A DNA stretch of 64,000 nt from NCBI RefSeq assembly GCF_001310975.1, contig NZ_BAZY01000005.1, forward strand, positions 16,001-80,000, given 5' to 3'. The notes beneath the pieces were generated by a model that saw nothing but the letters and a program-made list of their open reading frames with translations, was not told where the DNA came from and did no database searches. A program made the translations under genes and the position numbers. This document shows, piece after piece, positions 45,879 to 56,976 of this stretch; the stretch's first letter is position 1, and the number at the start of each line of letters is the position of its first letter. This DNA comes from Thermoanaerobacter thermocopriae JCM 7501 (GTDB lineage: Bacteria; Bacillota; Thermoanaerobacteria; Thermoanaerobacterales; Thermoanaerobacteraceae).

Positions 45879-46214
45879 ATGGGCCTTGGGAAAATGAAAA
45901 CTTTCGTGGACATTATCTCAGTCAAGCCGGTTAAGGATAGTGAGGGTTTTACTGAAAAAGGTGATGTCATTCTTGCTTCGGTAAGGGCATACAAGGAAGA
46001 TAGGCATGGCAGTGAAAAATGGGCAAACAGGGCGGCGTTTTCGCAGGCGTCTGCCCTGTTCCGCTTCCGTAGGATACCTAACCTGGAAGTTACCACAGAT
46101 CTTGTACTCGTTTGCAGCGATGGCAGGTACAACATTATAAGTGTTGAGGATGTAAAAGGACGTGGAATGTATATTGAGGTGCTTGCGGAAAAGGTGAAAT
46201 CAAGCAAAGCATAA
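45879..46214 (+). CDS. Phage head closure protein
   Basis: 111 residues, beta-rich, of the SPP1 gp16/HK97 gp7 stopper type: MKTFVDIISVKPVKDSEGFT, ASVRAYKEDRHGSEKW, RYNIISVEDVKGRGMYIEVL. The ATG at 45879 is 2 bases after the previous stop. Plugs the connector until tail joining. Confidence 0.85.
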   Translation: MGLGKMKTFVDIISVKPVKDSEGFTEKGDVILASVRAYKEDRHGSEKWANRAAFSQASALFRFRRIPNLEVTTDLVLVCSDGRYNIISVEDVKGRGMYIEVLAEKVKSSKA

Positions 46215-46230
46215 AAGGAGGGGCTGCAAC

Positions 46231-46661
46231 GTGGCTAAGGTGGAAGTTAAAATGCCGGAACAGTTCTTGCTCAAGTTATCCAGACTTGGAGAAAGAACAG
46301 ACGAAATCATACCTAAGGTGCTGGAAGCAGGCGGGGAAGTGGTTCTTTCAAAAGTAAAGTCCAATCTTCAGTCAGTTATCGGGAGCGGCACTAAATATCC
46401 GTCCAGAGCAACCGGTGAATTGGTAAATGCTTTGGGACTTTCTCCTGCCAAACAGGACAGGGATGGAAACCACAACATAAAAATCGGCTTTACTGAACCA
46501 AGGAAGGATGGGGAAAGCAATGCGAAGATTGCTAATATTATTGAGTATGGCAAGTCCGGGCAGCTCCAAGGCCCTTTTTGAAACCGGCAAAATCAGCTAC
46601 AAGGAAGTCCTGCATCGAAGTAATGAAGTCAAGACTGGAACAGGAGCTGGGTCGTATATGA
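46231..46661 (+). CDS. HK97 gp10-like tail/neck protein (one frameshift)
   Basis: About 143 residues. Starts with GTG after AGGAGGGG: VKMPEQFLLKLSRLGERTDE, AGGEVVLSKVKSNLQSVIG, then IGFTEPRKDGESNAKIANIIEYG. One C is missing near 46567; repaired, the product continues PPRPFLKPAKSATRKSCIEV, the usual HK97-gp10 C-terminus, and stops at 46661 overlapping the next ATG. Confidence 0.85.
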
Positions 46662-47002
46662 GCATATTGTCAGAATTAAACTCGTTATTGGATGGTTTGG
46701 GTATCCCCATTGAAACCGGGGTATTTAGCGGTGTACCGCCAGATGAGTACCTTGTCATTACTCCGATGACAGATACATTTGAAGTTTTTGCAGACAACCA
46801 GCCTCAGGTAGAAACCCAGGAGGTAAGGTTGTCTTTATTTATAAAGGGAAACTACACTGCCCGTAAAAACGAAATAGTGAACACATTGCTTCAAGCAGGC
46901 TTTACCATTACCGACAGGCGGTATATAGGCCATGAGGACGATACCGGCTATCACCACTATGCCATTGATGTGGCAAAAGAATATGAAGTAAAGGAGGAAT
47001 GA
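46658..47002 (+). CDS. Tail terminator-like protein
   Basis: 114 residues: LSELNSLLDGLGIPIETGVF, PPDEYLVITPMTDTFEVFAD, EVRLSLFIKGNYTARKNEIV. Size, fold pattern and place between gp10-like and tail tube genes fit the tail terminator/completion protein that caps the tube. ATGA overlap with the previous gene. Confidence 0.78.
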   Translation: MSILSELNSLLDGLGIPIETGVFSGVPPDEYLVITPMTDTFEVFADNQPQVETQEVRLSLFIKGNYTARKNEIVNTLLQAGFTITDRRYIGHEDDTGYHHYAIDVAKEYEVKEE

Positions 47003-47007
47003 AAAAC

Positions 47008-47607
47008 ATGGCCACAATCGGACTGGACAGGTTATATTATGCCAAAATAACTGAGAATGAAAACGGAGAAGAGACATACGCCACGCCTGTTCCGCTGGCT
47101 AAGGCTATTACGGCAGAACTTTCTGTGGAGCTGGCAGAGGCGACACTTTATGCCGATGACGGGGCGGCAGAAGTGGTCAAGGAATTTCAAAGCGGCACAC
47201 TGACTCTTGGTGTTGCAGATATCGGAGTAGACGCTGCTGAGGTTTTGACGGGAGCCACTCTTGATGACAATAAGGTGCTGATTTCCACCAGCGAGGATGG
47301 AGGCGCGCCTGTGGCAATTGGCTTTAGAGCCAAGAAAGCTAACGGCAAGTACAGGTATTTTTGGCTTTACAGGGTGAAATTCGGCATCCCGGCAACAAAT
47401 CTGCAAACGAAAGGTGATAGCATTACCTTTTCGACACCCACCATTGAAGGGACAGTCATGAGACGTAACAAACCAGATGGCCAGGGAAAGCACCCTTGGA
47501 AGGCAGAGGTCAGCGAAGACGATCCCGGTGTATCGCCTGAAACTATTACCGGCTGGTATACGGAAGTTTATGAGCCGGTATTTGCTGTGGGAGGAGGCAG
47601 CGAATAA
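47008..47607 (+). CDS. Major tail tube protein (phi13 family)
   Basis: 199 residues: MATIGLDRLYYAKITENENG, TAELSVELAEATLYADDGAA, FQSGTLTLGVADIG, GFRAKKANGKYRYFWLYRVKFG. These match the phi13-type major tail protein that polymerises into the siphovirus tube. The ATG at 47008 has AAAGGAGG 10 bases upstream; the ATG at 46999 is too close to it. The stop overlaps the chaperone start. Confidence 0.92.
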   Translation: MATIGLDRLYYAKITENENGEETYATPVPLAKAITAELSVELAEATLYADDGAAEVVKEFQSGTLTLGVADIGVDAAEVLTGATLDDNKVLISTSEDGGAPVAIGFRAKKANGKYRYFWLYRVKFGIPATNLQTKGDSITFSTPTIEGTVMRRNKPDGQGKHPWKAEVSEDDPGVSPETITGWYTEVYEPVFAVGGGSE

Positions 47608-47990
47608 TGCAGGATAATGACAGAAGCGCAATTATCAAAATCGGCGATGAAGAATATCAGCTTATTCTAACCACTAAAGCGACAAAGGAGATTGCAAAAA
47701 GGTACGGCGGTCTTGAAAACCTCGGCACGAAACTGATGAAAACCGAGAACTTCGAGATGGCTCTTGACGAAGTGGTATGGCTGATTACACTGCTGGCTAA
47801 CCAGAGCATTTTGATACACAACCTTAAAAATCAGGATAAGCGTGAACTCCTGACTGAAGAGACAGTGGAACTTCTCACATCTCCTTTGGAACTGGCAGCA
47901 TATAAAGACGCTATCATGGAAGCAATGTTCAAGGGTACCAAAAGAAATGTTGAAAGTGAGGATGACTTAAAAAACACACCGGCCGAGTGA
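47607..47990 (+). CDS. Tail assembly chaperone, gpG-like
   Basis: 127 residues: SAIIKIGDEEYQLILTTKAT, KEIAKRYGGLENLGTKLMKT, LELAAYKDAIMEAMFKGTKR. It is the gpG homologue that binds tape measure protein and tube subunits. Eight codons before its stop lies the slip site A AAA AAC, from which ribosomes can enter the -1 frame and make a gpG-T fusion. Confidence 0.88.
   Translation: MQDNDRSAIIKIGDEEYQLILTTKATKEIAKRYGGLENLGTKLMKTENFEMALDEVVWLITLLANQSILIHNLKNQDKRELLTEETVELLTSPLELAAYKDAIMEAMFKGTKRNVESEDDLKNTPAE
47969..47975 (+). promoter_or_regulatory. Programmed -1 frameshift site (A AAA AAC)
   Basis: The heptamer A AAA AAC is in the correct phase (TTA AAA AAC). A -1 slip reads through CACACCGGCCGAGTGAGC into the 47987 frame, with no stop between. 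Its place in the tail chaperone pair is the conserved site for such frameshifting. Confidence 0.85.
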
Positions 47991-48178
47991 GCGATGAGGA
48001 ATTGTTCACTCGGCTTTTATATTACGGCACTGTCCAGCTCAACCGTTCAGAGGATGAAGTATGGCTAATGCCTATTGGGTACCTGCTTGATTTATGGGAG
48101 TGCCATAAGCAGTTTTTAGGGCTGGCGAAACCAAAGCGTATGCTTACCATTGATGATGTGATACCTTACGGAATTTAA
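47987..48178 (+). CDS. Tail assembly chaperone, gpT-like frameshift extension
   Basis: 63 codons in the -1 frame relative to gpG: SDEELFTRLLYYGTVQLNRS, VWLMPIGYLLDLWECHKQFL. It overlaps gpG by 4 bases and is reachable by -1 slippage at 47969-47975, giving a gpG-T protein of about 190 residues. A GTG at 47987 might also be used, but there is no good ribosome-binding site. Confidence 0.85.
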   Translation: MSDEELFTRLLYYGTVQLNRSEDEVWLMPIGYLLDLWECHKQFLGLAKPKRMLTIDDVIPYGI

Positions 48179-48205
48179 AAATTTTGCAGGAAAGGAGGCG
48201 GTTAT

Positions 48206-50391
48206 GTGGCAGACAATTTTGGCCTGAAGATCGGGATTGAAGGCGAAAAGGAATTTAAAAACGCCATTCGTGAGATCAATCAAAGTTTTAAGGTACTGGG
48301 TAGCGAAATGAACCTGGTCGTATCTCAGTTCGACAAGCAGGATAAGTCAGTTGAAGCTGTTACTGCAAGAAACAAGGTGCTTAACAAAGAGATCGAATTG
48401 CAGAAAGAAAAAATAGCTACTTTGGAGAAAGCCCTTGCCAATGCCGCCTCATCTTTCGGAGAAACCGACAGACGTACTCAGTCGTGGCAAATACAGCTTA
48501 ATAATGCAAAAGCCGAACTGAACAAAATGGAGCGCGAGCTCGAACAGTCTGCTGAAAGTGCAGACGAACTTGGGGACGAATTGAAGGAAAGTGGAGACAA
48601 TGCCGAAAAATCCAGCTCGAAATTTGAGAAGCTGGGCAGCGTTCTTAAAGGTGTTGGCGCGGCTATGGGTGCTGCAGCGACCGCAGCGGGCGCGGCTGCC
48701 ATCAAGCTGGGAAAAGAGGTCGTGGAGCAGTTTGGTGAGCTTGAGCAGAACCTTGGCGGTTCTGAAGCTGTGTTTGGCGAATATGCTGCACGTATCCAAA
48801 AAACGGGAGAAGAAGCTACAAGAATCTGGGCTTGTCCCAATCCGAGTACCTTGCCACCGCCAACAAAATGGGCGCACTGTTTCAGGGTGCTGGTGTCGAT
48901 CAGCAAAAAAGTCTGGAACTTACCGAGAAGGCCATGCAACGGGCGGCAGATATGGCTTCGGTTATGGGCATTGACATGCAGACTGCCATGGAATCCATCG
49001 CTGGCGCAGCCAAGGGTAACTTCACCATGATGGATAATCTGGGTGTCGCCATGAACGCCACTACCATCGAAGCTTATGCTCTTGCAAAAGGGCTGGATTT
49101 TGCCTGGAATAGCGCAACCAATGCCGAAAAGGCCGAGATCGCCATGCAGATGTTTTTTGAAAAAACCGAACAGTATGCTGGAAACTTCGCAAGAGAGTCT
49201 ACCCAGACCATCAGCGGTTCCATTGGTCTTTTACAAGCCTCTCTAAGTTCGTTTATAGCAGGACTTGGCAATGCGAACGCTGATATGACGAACCTAACAC
49301 AAAATCTTGTGGATGCCTTTCAGGCTGTAGTTAAAAATATTGTACCGGTTTTGGAAAATATAGTGGCTGCTCTGCCGGAGGCAACCGGTGCGATTATCTC
49401 AGCAGTCAAAGATCTGCTTCCCGTGCTGTTGCAAACTGTAACTGAATTGTTCTCTCAGGTGCTTCAAACTCTCTTGAGCCTGCTGCCGGAGCTGATTCCA
49501 GCAGCAGTAGATGCGGTTATGACCATTGCCGGAGCACTCATTGATAACCTGCCTTTACTCATTGATGCAGCGGTGCAGCTAATCACAGCGTTGGTAATGG
49601 GGCTTGGAGAAGCATTACCGGAGCTAATTCCAGCAGCGGTTCAAGCAGTGATCACCATTGTGCAAGGGCTGCTGGATAATATGGACAAAATCCTTGAAGC
49701 TGCTTTTACATTGATTCAGGGACTGGCGCAGGGACTTTTAAATGCATTGCCAGAACTAATTGAAGCACTGCCGAGGATAATTACAACAATCATTGACTTT
49801 GTGACGAACAATATGCCGAAAATCATAGAATTGGGAATTACGCTTATCGTACAGCTTGCTGCCGGGCTTGTGAAAGCCATTCCAGAACTAGTAAAGTCTT
49901 TACCTCAGATTGTTGCGGCTATTATAGAAGGCTTGGGCAAGGCGGTTGTTTCAGTGGTTGAGATTGGTAAGAACATTGTAAAAGGCATCTGGGAAGGTAT
50001 TAAAAGCCTTGGTAGCTGGATTAAGGATAAGGTTTCCGGTTTCTTTTCCGGTATTGTTGATGGAGTAAAGAATTTTCTTGGAATCAGATCTCCGTCCACT
50101 GTTTTTGAAGGTATTGGCGGCAATATGGCACTGGGTATTGGTGAGGGATTTGACAAGGCTATGGCCAGAGTGGCAGACGATATGCAAAATGCAGTGCCGA
50201 CAGATTTTAATATATCTCCTGATATTAATGTAAGTGGAAGAGGTGGATTTAGCGGTTTAGCTTCTGGGCCGCTTGTTGTGGTGCAGCAGATGATTGTTCG
50301 TGGTGAAGAAGACATACGTAGGATTTCACAGGAGTTATATAACCTGATGCAGACAGGTTCAAGGGCGCAGGGACGTTTTATAACAGCGTAA
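48206..50391 (+). CDS. Tape measure protein (one frameshift)
   Basis: About 728 residues. Coiled coil at 30-150 (repeated KEIELQKEKIATLEKALANA-like heptads). Then a tail-length region has degenerate repeats (LPELIPAAVDAVMTIAGALI, LPELIPAAVQAVITIVQGLL), and glycine-rich hydrophobic stretches lie near the end. GTG start at 48206 after AAAGGAGG. One T is missing near 48815; repaired, EEAYKNLGLSQSEYLATANK. At about 0.15 nm per residue it would set a tail near 110 nm. Directly follows the chaperones, as usual. Confidence 0.9.
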
Positions 50392-50404
50392 TGGAGGGAA
50401 GCAT

Positions 50405-51178
50405 ATGGGATTTATCTACAATGGAATATCGTCACAAAGTATGAAAATACGAGCAAGACTTACCAAATGGCAGGTTTCCCCTGCCCTGCGTAATTCCTTT
50501 GAAACTGTGCCGGGCAAAGCAGGTATTGCAGATTTTGGCTGCGATATATCAGAACGAAACATAATAATTAGCTGTAGTGTGCTTCCCCAGCGCAGTTTTG
50601 CTGAGCTTGTATCGGTTCTTGATAATGTTGCTGAATGGTTAAATCCGGAAAACGGGCTTAAACAACTTGTTCTAGATGATTTGCCCGACCGATATTTTAT
50701 GGCTCGCTTATCAGAAGCGGTTGACTGTGAGCGGATATTGCGGACAGCGGGCAGCTTTGAACTTCGGTTTGTTTGTCCCGACCCGTATGTTTACGCGTTG
50801 GAAGATGAGATATTTGTTCTTTCTGAAACAGGTCTGCATGAGTTGGAGAGGGTTAAAGGAAATACGGATTCCAATCCGGTTTATCTCTTGAAAGGTTTGA
50901 TATCAACGTCCTCATCAAGCTATATTTCGCTTATTACGAACGGCGAGGAATTGAGAATTGTTGGCTCATTATCTGAAGGTGAAACTCTGATTGTCGACTC
51001 CGGCATGGTAACAGCTAAGGTTATTGATGAAACAGGCCGAACCTTGAGAAATGGCCTTCCCAGCTTGCAGGATCTGAATTTTCCAATTCTCAGGAAAGGT
51101 GTTAATCATATTGAGATTGCCGCAGAAAACGCGACCTTTACTGAGTTAAAAATACAGGCAAAAAGCAGATGGAGGTGA
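50405..51178 (+). CDS. Distal tail protein (Dit)
   Basis: 257 residues. GFIYNGISSQSMKIRARLTK, FETVPGKAGIADFGCDISER, LPDRYFMARLSEAVDCERIL and SFELRFVCPDPYVYALEDE are the Dit/phage tail family features; the N-terminal half forms the hub ring. GGAGGG precedes the ATG. It is followed 4 bases later by the tail-tip protein. Confidence 0.88.
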   Translation: MGFIYNGISSQSMKIRARLTKWQVSPALRNSFETVPGKAGIADFGCDISERNIIISCSVLPQRSFAELVSVLDNVAEWLNPENGLKQLVLDDLPDRYFMARLSEAVDCERILRTAGSFELRFVCPDPYVYALEDEIFVLSETGLHELERVKGNTDSNPVYLLKGLISTSSSSYISLITNGEELRIVGSLSEGETLIVDSGMVTAKVIDETGRTLRNGLPSLQDLNFPILRKGVNHIEIAAENATFTELKIQAKSRWR

Positions 51179-51182
51179 TAAC

Positions 51183-53704
51183 ATGGCGATAAAATCAATC
51201 CTGACAAACCAAGAGGATTTTACCGGTGAGTTTCCTGTAACATCAAGGACGTCTGCTTTATGGCGATTTAATGAAAAAACACCAGACGAAAATCTTCAGC
51301 TTATAGACTCATCGGGACATGGCAGACATTTTACCATCTCCGGCTGGTCAGGGACATCGGCAAACCTTATTGCTGGAAGATTCGGAAGATACTTTAGGCA
51401 AAATATTGTTAATCCGACTTCTGAAAAGACCCATCTTATAGCAGAAAATGATGGGAGTTTCTTTAGCAATCTGGGCGAAAAGATTGTTGTAGGAGGTTGG
51501 ATTAATCCTACCACCTATTCGGTCGGCCAGACATATATACCCATATTCAATACCCGCCAAGGACCCGGTCAGCCAATTTTTTATGTTTCACTTTATCAAG
51601 GGAGACTTAGGCTTATGTTGTATAACTCCTCCGGCACACTAATCTACGACCAGAGTGAAACAGCTACCATTACCTTGAAAAACGGCGGCTGGTATTTTAT
51701 CGCCTCCATCATTGAAGTAAGCAACAAAAAGGTACAGAACATCATATGCGATCGCAGCGACGGGGCAACCTGGGTGTCGCCTGTGCGTTCCTTTTCGGGA
51801 GAGCTGAATCGGGAATGTATAGCAGACATTATTATGGGGATGCATGCAAATACCTACTACTATGCCGGAGGCTTCGACGACTGGTTTCTGGAAACGGACT
51901 CACAGCTTACAGCTGATGATTTGCTGTTATATTTTAAGTCGTCTTTACATGCAAACGGTGGGGATGCGGCTTCGGATGTAGATGCTTTGGCAGAGCCTGG
52001 CGCAGCACCCTCAAAGCAACAGATGGCGAGTATCCTGCAAGTGGCGTACTTTATACAAGGGCGGTTCCATGTGCATTATCGGGCAGCGGTCGTGTAGCTG
52101 TCGCAAGCGAATATACTGCAGGTGTTACTTCAGTGTCTATAGTAGAGACCAGCACAAGCGATGATCTTGAAGAATGGTCTGCATGGCAGGCTGTGGGAAC
52201 CAGCGGTGAACTTCAATCGCCAAATCGGCAATATATAAGGTTCCGTGTTACCCTTACCAGCAGCGATCCGTTGAGGACGCCAAAACTTCTGGAAATACAG
52301 CTTCATGATATACCGAAAGCGCCCTATGAGAAACTAGGCTTTGCCCGTCCTGTGATTTTGGACAAAAACGGAGCATGGGAAGCTGTTCTTGAAAATGCCT
52401 TTGATATCATTGTCACTGGTGAGGTGAACGGCGCGGATACGCTGGAATTCAAGCTTCCGTTCCATGATCCAAAAAGAAGCACACTGGAAAATGAAAAACA
52501 AGTGCAAATCGTAAATGACATTTACCGGATCCGAACCTTAACGGACAATAAAAGCGAAGATGGGCGTGTTATTACGCAAGTATATGCTGAAGCGGTATTT
52601 TACGATCTGTCTTTCAGTGCGGAAAAAGAACCTAGAGAATTCAATGCAGATACTGCAGATGTTCCGATGCAATATGCACTTTTGGGTACAGGTTGGACAG
52701 TAGGAAATGTTACTGTCACTACGAAACGGACATGGCAGTGTACAGAAAAAAATGCCTTATCCATCCTTCGCACTGTACAGAATATTTATGGCGGCGATCT
52801 GGTGTTTGACAGCGCCAACCGCCAGGTACACCTTTTGACTTTTAGTGGTACTGATAGCGGAGCGCTTTTTTCATATAGAAAGAATTTGAAAAGTATTCAG
52901 CGGGTAGTCGATACACGTGAATTAGTGACAAGGCTCTATGCTTATGGAAAGGACGGATTGACCTTCGCTTCAATTAATGGAGGTAAGGAATACGTTGAAG
53001 ATTACACTTTTTCCAGTGAAGTGAGGGTGTCGACGCTTGATTGTTCGTCGTTTACAAATCCGTATCAGATGCTGGAATATGCAAAAATGCGGCTTGCAGA
53101 ATATTCGAAGCCTCGCGTTTCTTATGTACTGTCTGCAATGGATTTATCTGCGCTAACCGGTTATGAGCACGAAGCATGGAAACTGGGTGATATTGTTACA
53201 GTGGACGATAAAGAACTAGGCCTTTTGGTAAAGACTCGTGTTGTGAGAAGGCAGTATAACTTGCAGGAGCCATGGAAAACAGTGATTGAGCTTTCAACTA
53301 AACTGCGGGAACTCGGCGATTCTTCAGCACAGTGGGACAAGGCAGCGGATGCACTGTCCTCAGCAGAGTTGATAAACCGTCAGGAAATTAAAGATATGGT
53401 ACCATTCAACCATCTGCGCAATTCCAGAGCGGATGATGGTTTTGCCTACTGGGTCAATTCCGGCTTTGAAGTGGATACTGAAAATGGTGTTTCGGGAACT
53501 GCTTCCTTCAAGGCTGTTGGTGTACCTGGTATGACAAAGAGTCTGTCACAGACGGTATACCCAGCAACACGTAAAAGTTATACATTTTCAGCGCAGATTG
53601 CTTCCGAAAACCTTGTAAAGGGCGAAAACGGCCAGGTTGGTGTTGAGATAGTCATTGAATACGAGGACGGTACAACAGAAACAAGATTTATAGACCTGAT
53701 TTGA
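51183..53704 (+). CDS. Tail-tip (Tal-like) protein with LamG-like N-terminus (one frameshift)
   Basis: About 840 residues. The N-terminal 250 residues form a LamG/concanavalin-like domain (SALWRFNEKTPDE, DSSGHGRHFTISGWSG, GGWYFIASIIEVSNKK). From about 380 the siphovirus ReqiPepy6-Gp37/Tal fold begins (FARPVILDKNGAWEAVLENA, ADTLEFKLPFHDP, IQRVVDTRELVTRLYAYGKD), with a carbohydrate-binding-like end. One base is missing near 52010; restored text reads LKATDGEYPASGVLYTRAV. GGAGGTG precedes the ATG. Probably the baseplate hub and receptor-contact protein. Confidence 0.82.
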
Positions 53705-53714
53705 GGGTGATGAT

Positions 53715-53909
53715 ATGGCATATTTCAATCAGATTACACACAGTATTTCTCCCAAAAGTATCAGCAGAGTCAAATCTATCACCATCAGGCTGTGCGTCAC
53801 TGACTGCACCGGCACAGTGTACTTTACAGACTTATTGCTTCAGGGCGGTTCGGTTTCCACTGGATGGATCGGGCATGTATGCGAAATTCAGTGGACATTA
53901 GACGGGTAG
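53715..53909 (+). CDS. Small tail-region protein with DCTG motif
   Basis: 64 residues, not recognised. VKSITIRLCVTDCTGTVYFT is closely matched by VAGVTVRLLIADCTGIIYFT in the next gene, so the two arose by duplication. A GAGGGTGAT site precedes the ATG. Likely a structural tail-tip piece. Confidence 0.7.
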   Translation: MAYFNQITHSISPKSISRVKSITIRLCVTDCTGTVYFTDLLLQGGSVSTGWIGHVCEIQWTLDG

Positions 53910-53918
53910 GTGAAATGG

Positions 53919-54494
53919 ATGCAGTTTTCAAGATTTACAGAAACCATACAACTAAAAAGCAATAAACATGTGGCGGGCGTAACTGTGCGCCTTCTTATTG
54001 CAGACTGTACCGGAATAATCTATTTCACCGACATGCAGCTTCAGGATGGAGATCAGTTGACAGGCTATACCGTCCACACGAGCAAAATGCTAACGAAAAT
54101 GCAGGAAAACGGGCAGCCAGTTCCGCCCCGGCATTATAACGGTGTGGTGCGAACAGCGGAGACTGTAATTTTATTCAACCTGGGTAAAACTTCTGCTGGT
54201 CTTGACTGCTATATCTATCCTATACAGGATATGGCCGCAGGAAGTATTGAAATATCCCAAGGTATGGGCGCGCATAAGGTAAGGTTTCTTGACTCGGTTA
54301 ACGCAGGCGATGAGCTGACACTCAAGGCTTCCACCCGCCAATGCCTAAAAAACGGAAGTCAGACTCCTAAGGATGGGTTTTATCAATATTCTGCGGCATG
54401 GGACAGCAAACATACAGTGAAACTGGAAGAGAGAAAATCGGCGCGGTTGCTCTTTGAATTTCAGGAGATGCAGGAAGGCGGTGACCGGTTGTGA
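53919..54494 (+). CDS. Tail-region protein with DCTG motif, longer paralogue
   Basis: About 191 residues. It shares the RLxxxDCTGxxYFTDxxLQ block near its N-terminus with the previous gene, then adds a beta-rich part (TAETVILFNLGKTSAGLDCY, GAHKVRFLDSVNAGDELTLK). Start uncertain: GTG 53910 or ATG 53919 after AGGTGA. Its stop overlaps the GH18 gene start. Structural role in the tail tip inferred from position. Confidence 0.7.
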   Translation: MQFSRFTETIQLKSNKHVAGVTVRLLIADCTGIIYFTDMQLQDGDQLTGYTVHTSKMLTKMQENGQPVPPRHYNGVVRTAETVILFNLGKTSAGLDCYIYPIQDMAAGSIEISQGMGAHKVRFLDSVNAGDELTLKASTRQCLKNGSQTPKDGFYQYSAAWDSKHTVKLEERKSARLLFEFQEMQEGGDRL

Positions 54495-56956
54495 GGGATT
54501 TCTTAAAAGGCAAACGTTGCATGGTGTGGAGTTTTATGGGTAATTCCCGAATGTATGAGGCGCTTAGAGACTACGGCGACCGCTTTGATACGGTAGGCAT
54601 TTTTACTTTTGAGGTTGACGAAACAGGCACAATTACTGAAACCGGTACAAGCATCAGCAGCATGCTACCGTATATTCAGAAATGGCCTCATATTAAGTGG
54701 CTGCTCACAATTATGAATCATGGAATAGCCAATATTTTTACTGCACTTCGCAACAACGAAAACGGTGCAAAGGATAAGTTTCTCACTGAAATCATCCGAA
54801 TAATGAACAAGTATCCATGGTGCGCTGGGGTAGATATTGACCTTGAGCGCGGTGGAGGTTATGAAAACAAGGATGCGGCGAATGCACTATTTAGGGATAT
54901 ATACAATACAGTTAAGTCTTATGATGCAACAAAGCTTGTCAACATCTGCCTGCCTGGCATGACCGGCGTTCAAGGCTCGGTGGGCGGTGAAGACTGGTGT
55001 GTTTATGCCGATCTTAACGACTATTGCGATACCGCCGCCATCATGAGCTATGGCATGGCATGGGCGGGCTCTGCTCCCGGCCCAGTATCTCCTCGTGACT
55101 GGCTTGAGGCATATATGATTATGCTGTTTCCGTTATGTCACCCGACAAGATATTCATGGGATTGCCTGCTTATGGTTGGAACTGGAGGATTCATGATACA
55201 CCTGAAAACCTTGGAATAACCTATCGAGGAGTGTCTAATACCTACTATGCGGCAAAATACTGGATGACTGGGGTTTACAATTTCACAGGCGATGCACCGC
55301 CCCAGCCGTTTATTCCAATTGTGGCTTACTGGGATGACTATAACAAAGTACCTTGGGCTCTTCCTCATGTATATGATTATATGGAAGGATGGGATGCTGT
55401 ATCTTGGGAATATCCGCTGCTAAAAGGGGTTTATAACAGGCGAAGATATTTGACAAGCTATGGCAAGGAGCAGAAAGCGGAGTTCGGAACCATTTATATT
55501 GACAGGAACGGAGTTCCGGATGAATACGAAGGAAATGTCATTATTACTGATGAGATGGCCTCACTTGGAGATGACCAGGCGTCAGCAGAGTACCGTTTTG
55601 AGATAAGAGAAGCGGGATATTACGATATTGCAGTACAGCTTTGCTTTCCTTACTGGGACAAAAATGCGATTATTGTTTCCCTTGATGGTATATCAAAGAC
55701 TTTCAGCGAGAACCGTTTATGGTGGCCATACTGGAGAAGAGTTTGCTGGTTGACACTTGCAAAAGGTGTATTTCTCCAAGAGGGAACGCATGCTGTCAGC
55801 ATAAGCGGTGGTGTGCCGGGAGTCCAGTTTTACGGTTTTAGGGTTTGCAGTGGATTTTCGGAGTATCCCTTTGCCGGTGAAGCCAGCTTTATGCTCTCTC
55901 CTCGTCGGTTCAAGGATGTCAATGGTGTGATGGTTGAGCCGGATCGAGGTTTTAAACTGACCTTTGAAATGTTGCGAAGAAAACCCGACTCGGCGCTTAT
56001 TTGGTATGAGGATTTTCGGGACAGGAACATCCTGCCTGAAAATTACTGGACTGTGCTGGATGGCGAATGGGATGTTTGGCAAGATCCAGACAGCACAGAA
56101 AGTCGCCCATATTCCCAGCTCGAGGGATATGGCAAACTTGCATGGAAATACGACGGGTTTTCCGATATTCATATCCGGGCAAGGCTGGCTTTCCCTCAAA
56201 ATAGCAGTGGACGGGCTGGGGTGTTCCTTGGAGATATTTTCTGCTGCTTAAATTATGACACGCAAAGAGTCGAGCTTTATCAAGGTAATTCCTTGCTTGG
56301 TAGCTATTCCACCAGTTTCTCAAAAACTGCAGATGCCGATCTTCGTGCTAATCCGAATATGTATACTATAGAGATGCGAAAACGCGGCAATAAGGTAAGA
56401 GTATATTCAGGTGCAGCTTCAACCCTGCGTTTCACAGTGAATGTAAACGGTGGTAGTGGTTATGCAGGGTACTGCTCGGACAACCGGACGGTATGCGAGC
56501 TACTGAGACTGGGCGATGCATGTATATGAACCATACGAGCGTTTTGATGTGGAACTCCCGGATGGAACTATAACCAGCTTTGGCAGGCTTGCTCGCACTG
56601 GTGTCACGTGGGATGATGAATTTCAGGTGTTTTCAGTAAATAGCGATGTGGAGGAATCGATAACTCGCAGTGAGGACATTTCGATGGACTATGACTTCTT
56701 CCACTCACAACTTTTGGCTCTTTCTTGCGGTAATGACTATGAAGTAAAGATTATACCGAAAGACATCAATATCTGGATATCCCGTCTCTTCCTCGGAGAT
56801 GCAGATGGTTTTTCTATTCTGTATTATCAGGATGTGGACAGCCTTGTTTACTGGGCAAACGAAGCGGCTTATCGATGGAAATTGCGAGGTATAGCCATCT
56901 GGTCGCTTGGTCAGGAGGATATGCGGCTGTGGGAGGCGCTTCCGAAGCAAATGTAG
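54491..56956 (+). CDS. Tail-associated glycoside hydrolase family 18 protein (frame breaks)
   Basis: About 820 residues after repair. The GH18 barrel starts RCMVWSFMGNSRMYEALRDY and has the catalytic D-x-D-x-E as GVDIDLERGGG near residue 116, then MSYGMAW and GLPAYGWNWRIHD. A large insert (carbohydrate-binding/LamG-like) is followed by LRGIAIWSLGQEDMRLWEAL, which looks like the last strand of the GH18 barrel. One A is missing near 55115 (EAIYDYAVSVMSP). Near 56518 the frame shifts +1 (two bases lost), or a separate gene starts at the ATG at 56516. Likely digests cell-wall glycan during DNA entry. Confidence 0.8.
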
Positions 56957-56976
56957 GTTAAAAGTTTTATATATTC

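Noticed and set aside
56516..56956. Separate gene at 56516
   Set aside because: Possible, but the product ends like the last strand of a GH18 barrel and the start lacks a ribosome-binding site, so I joined it to the upstream gene.
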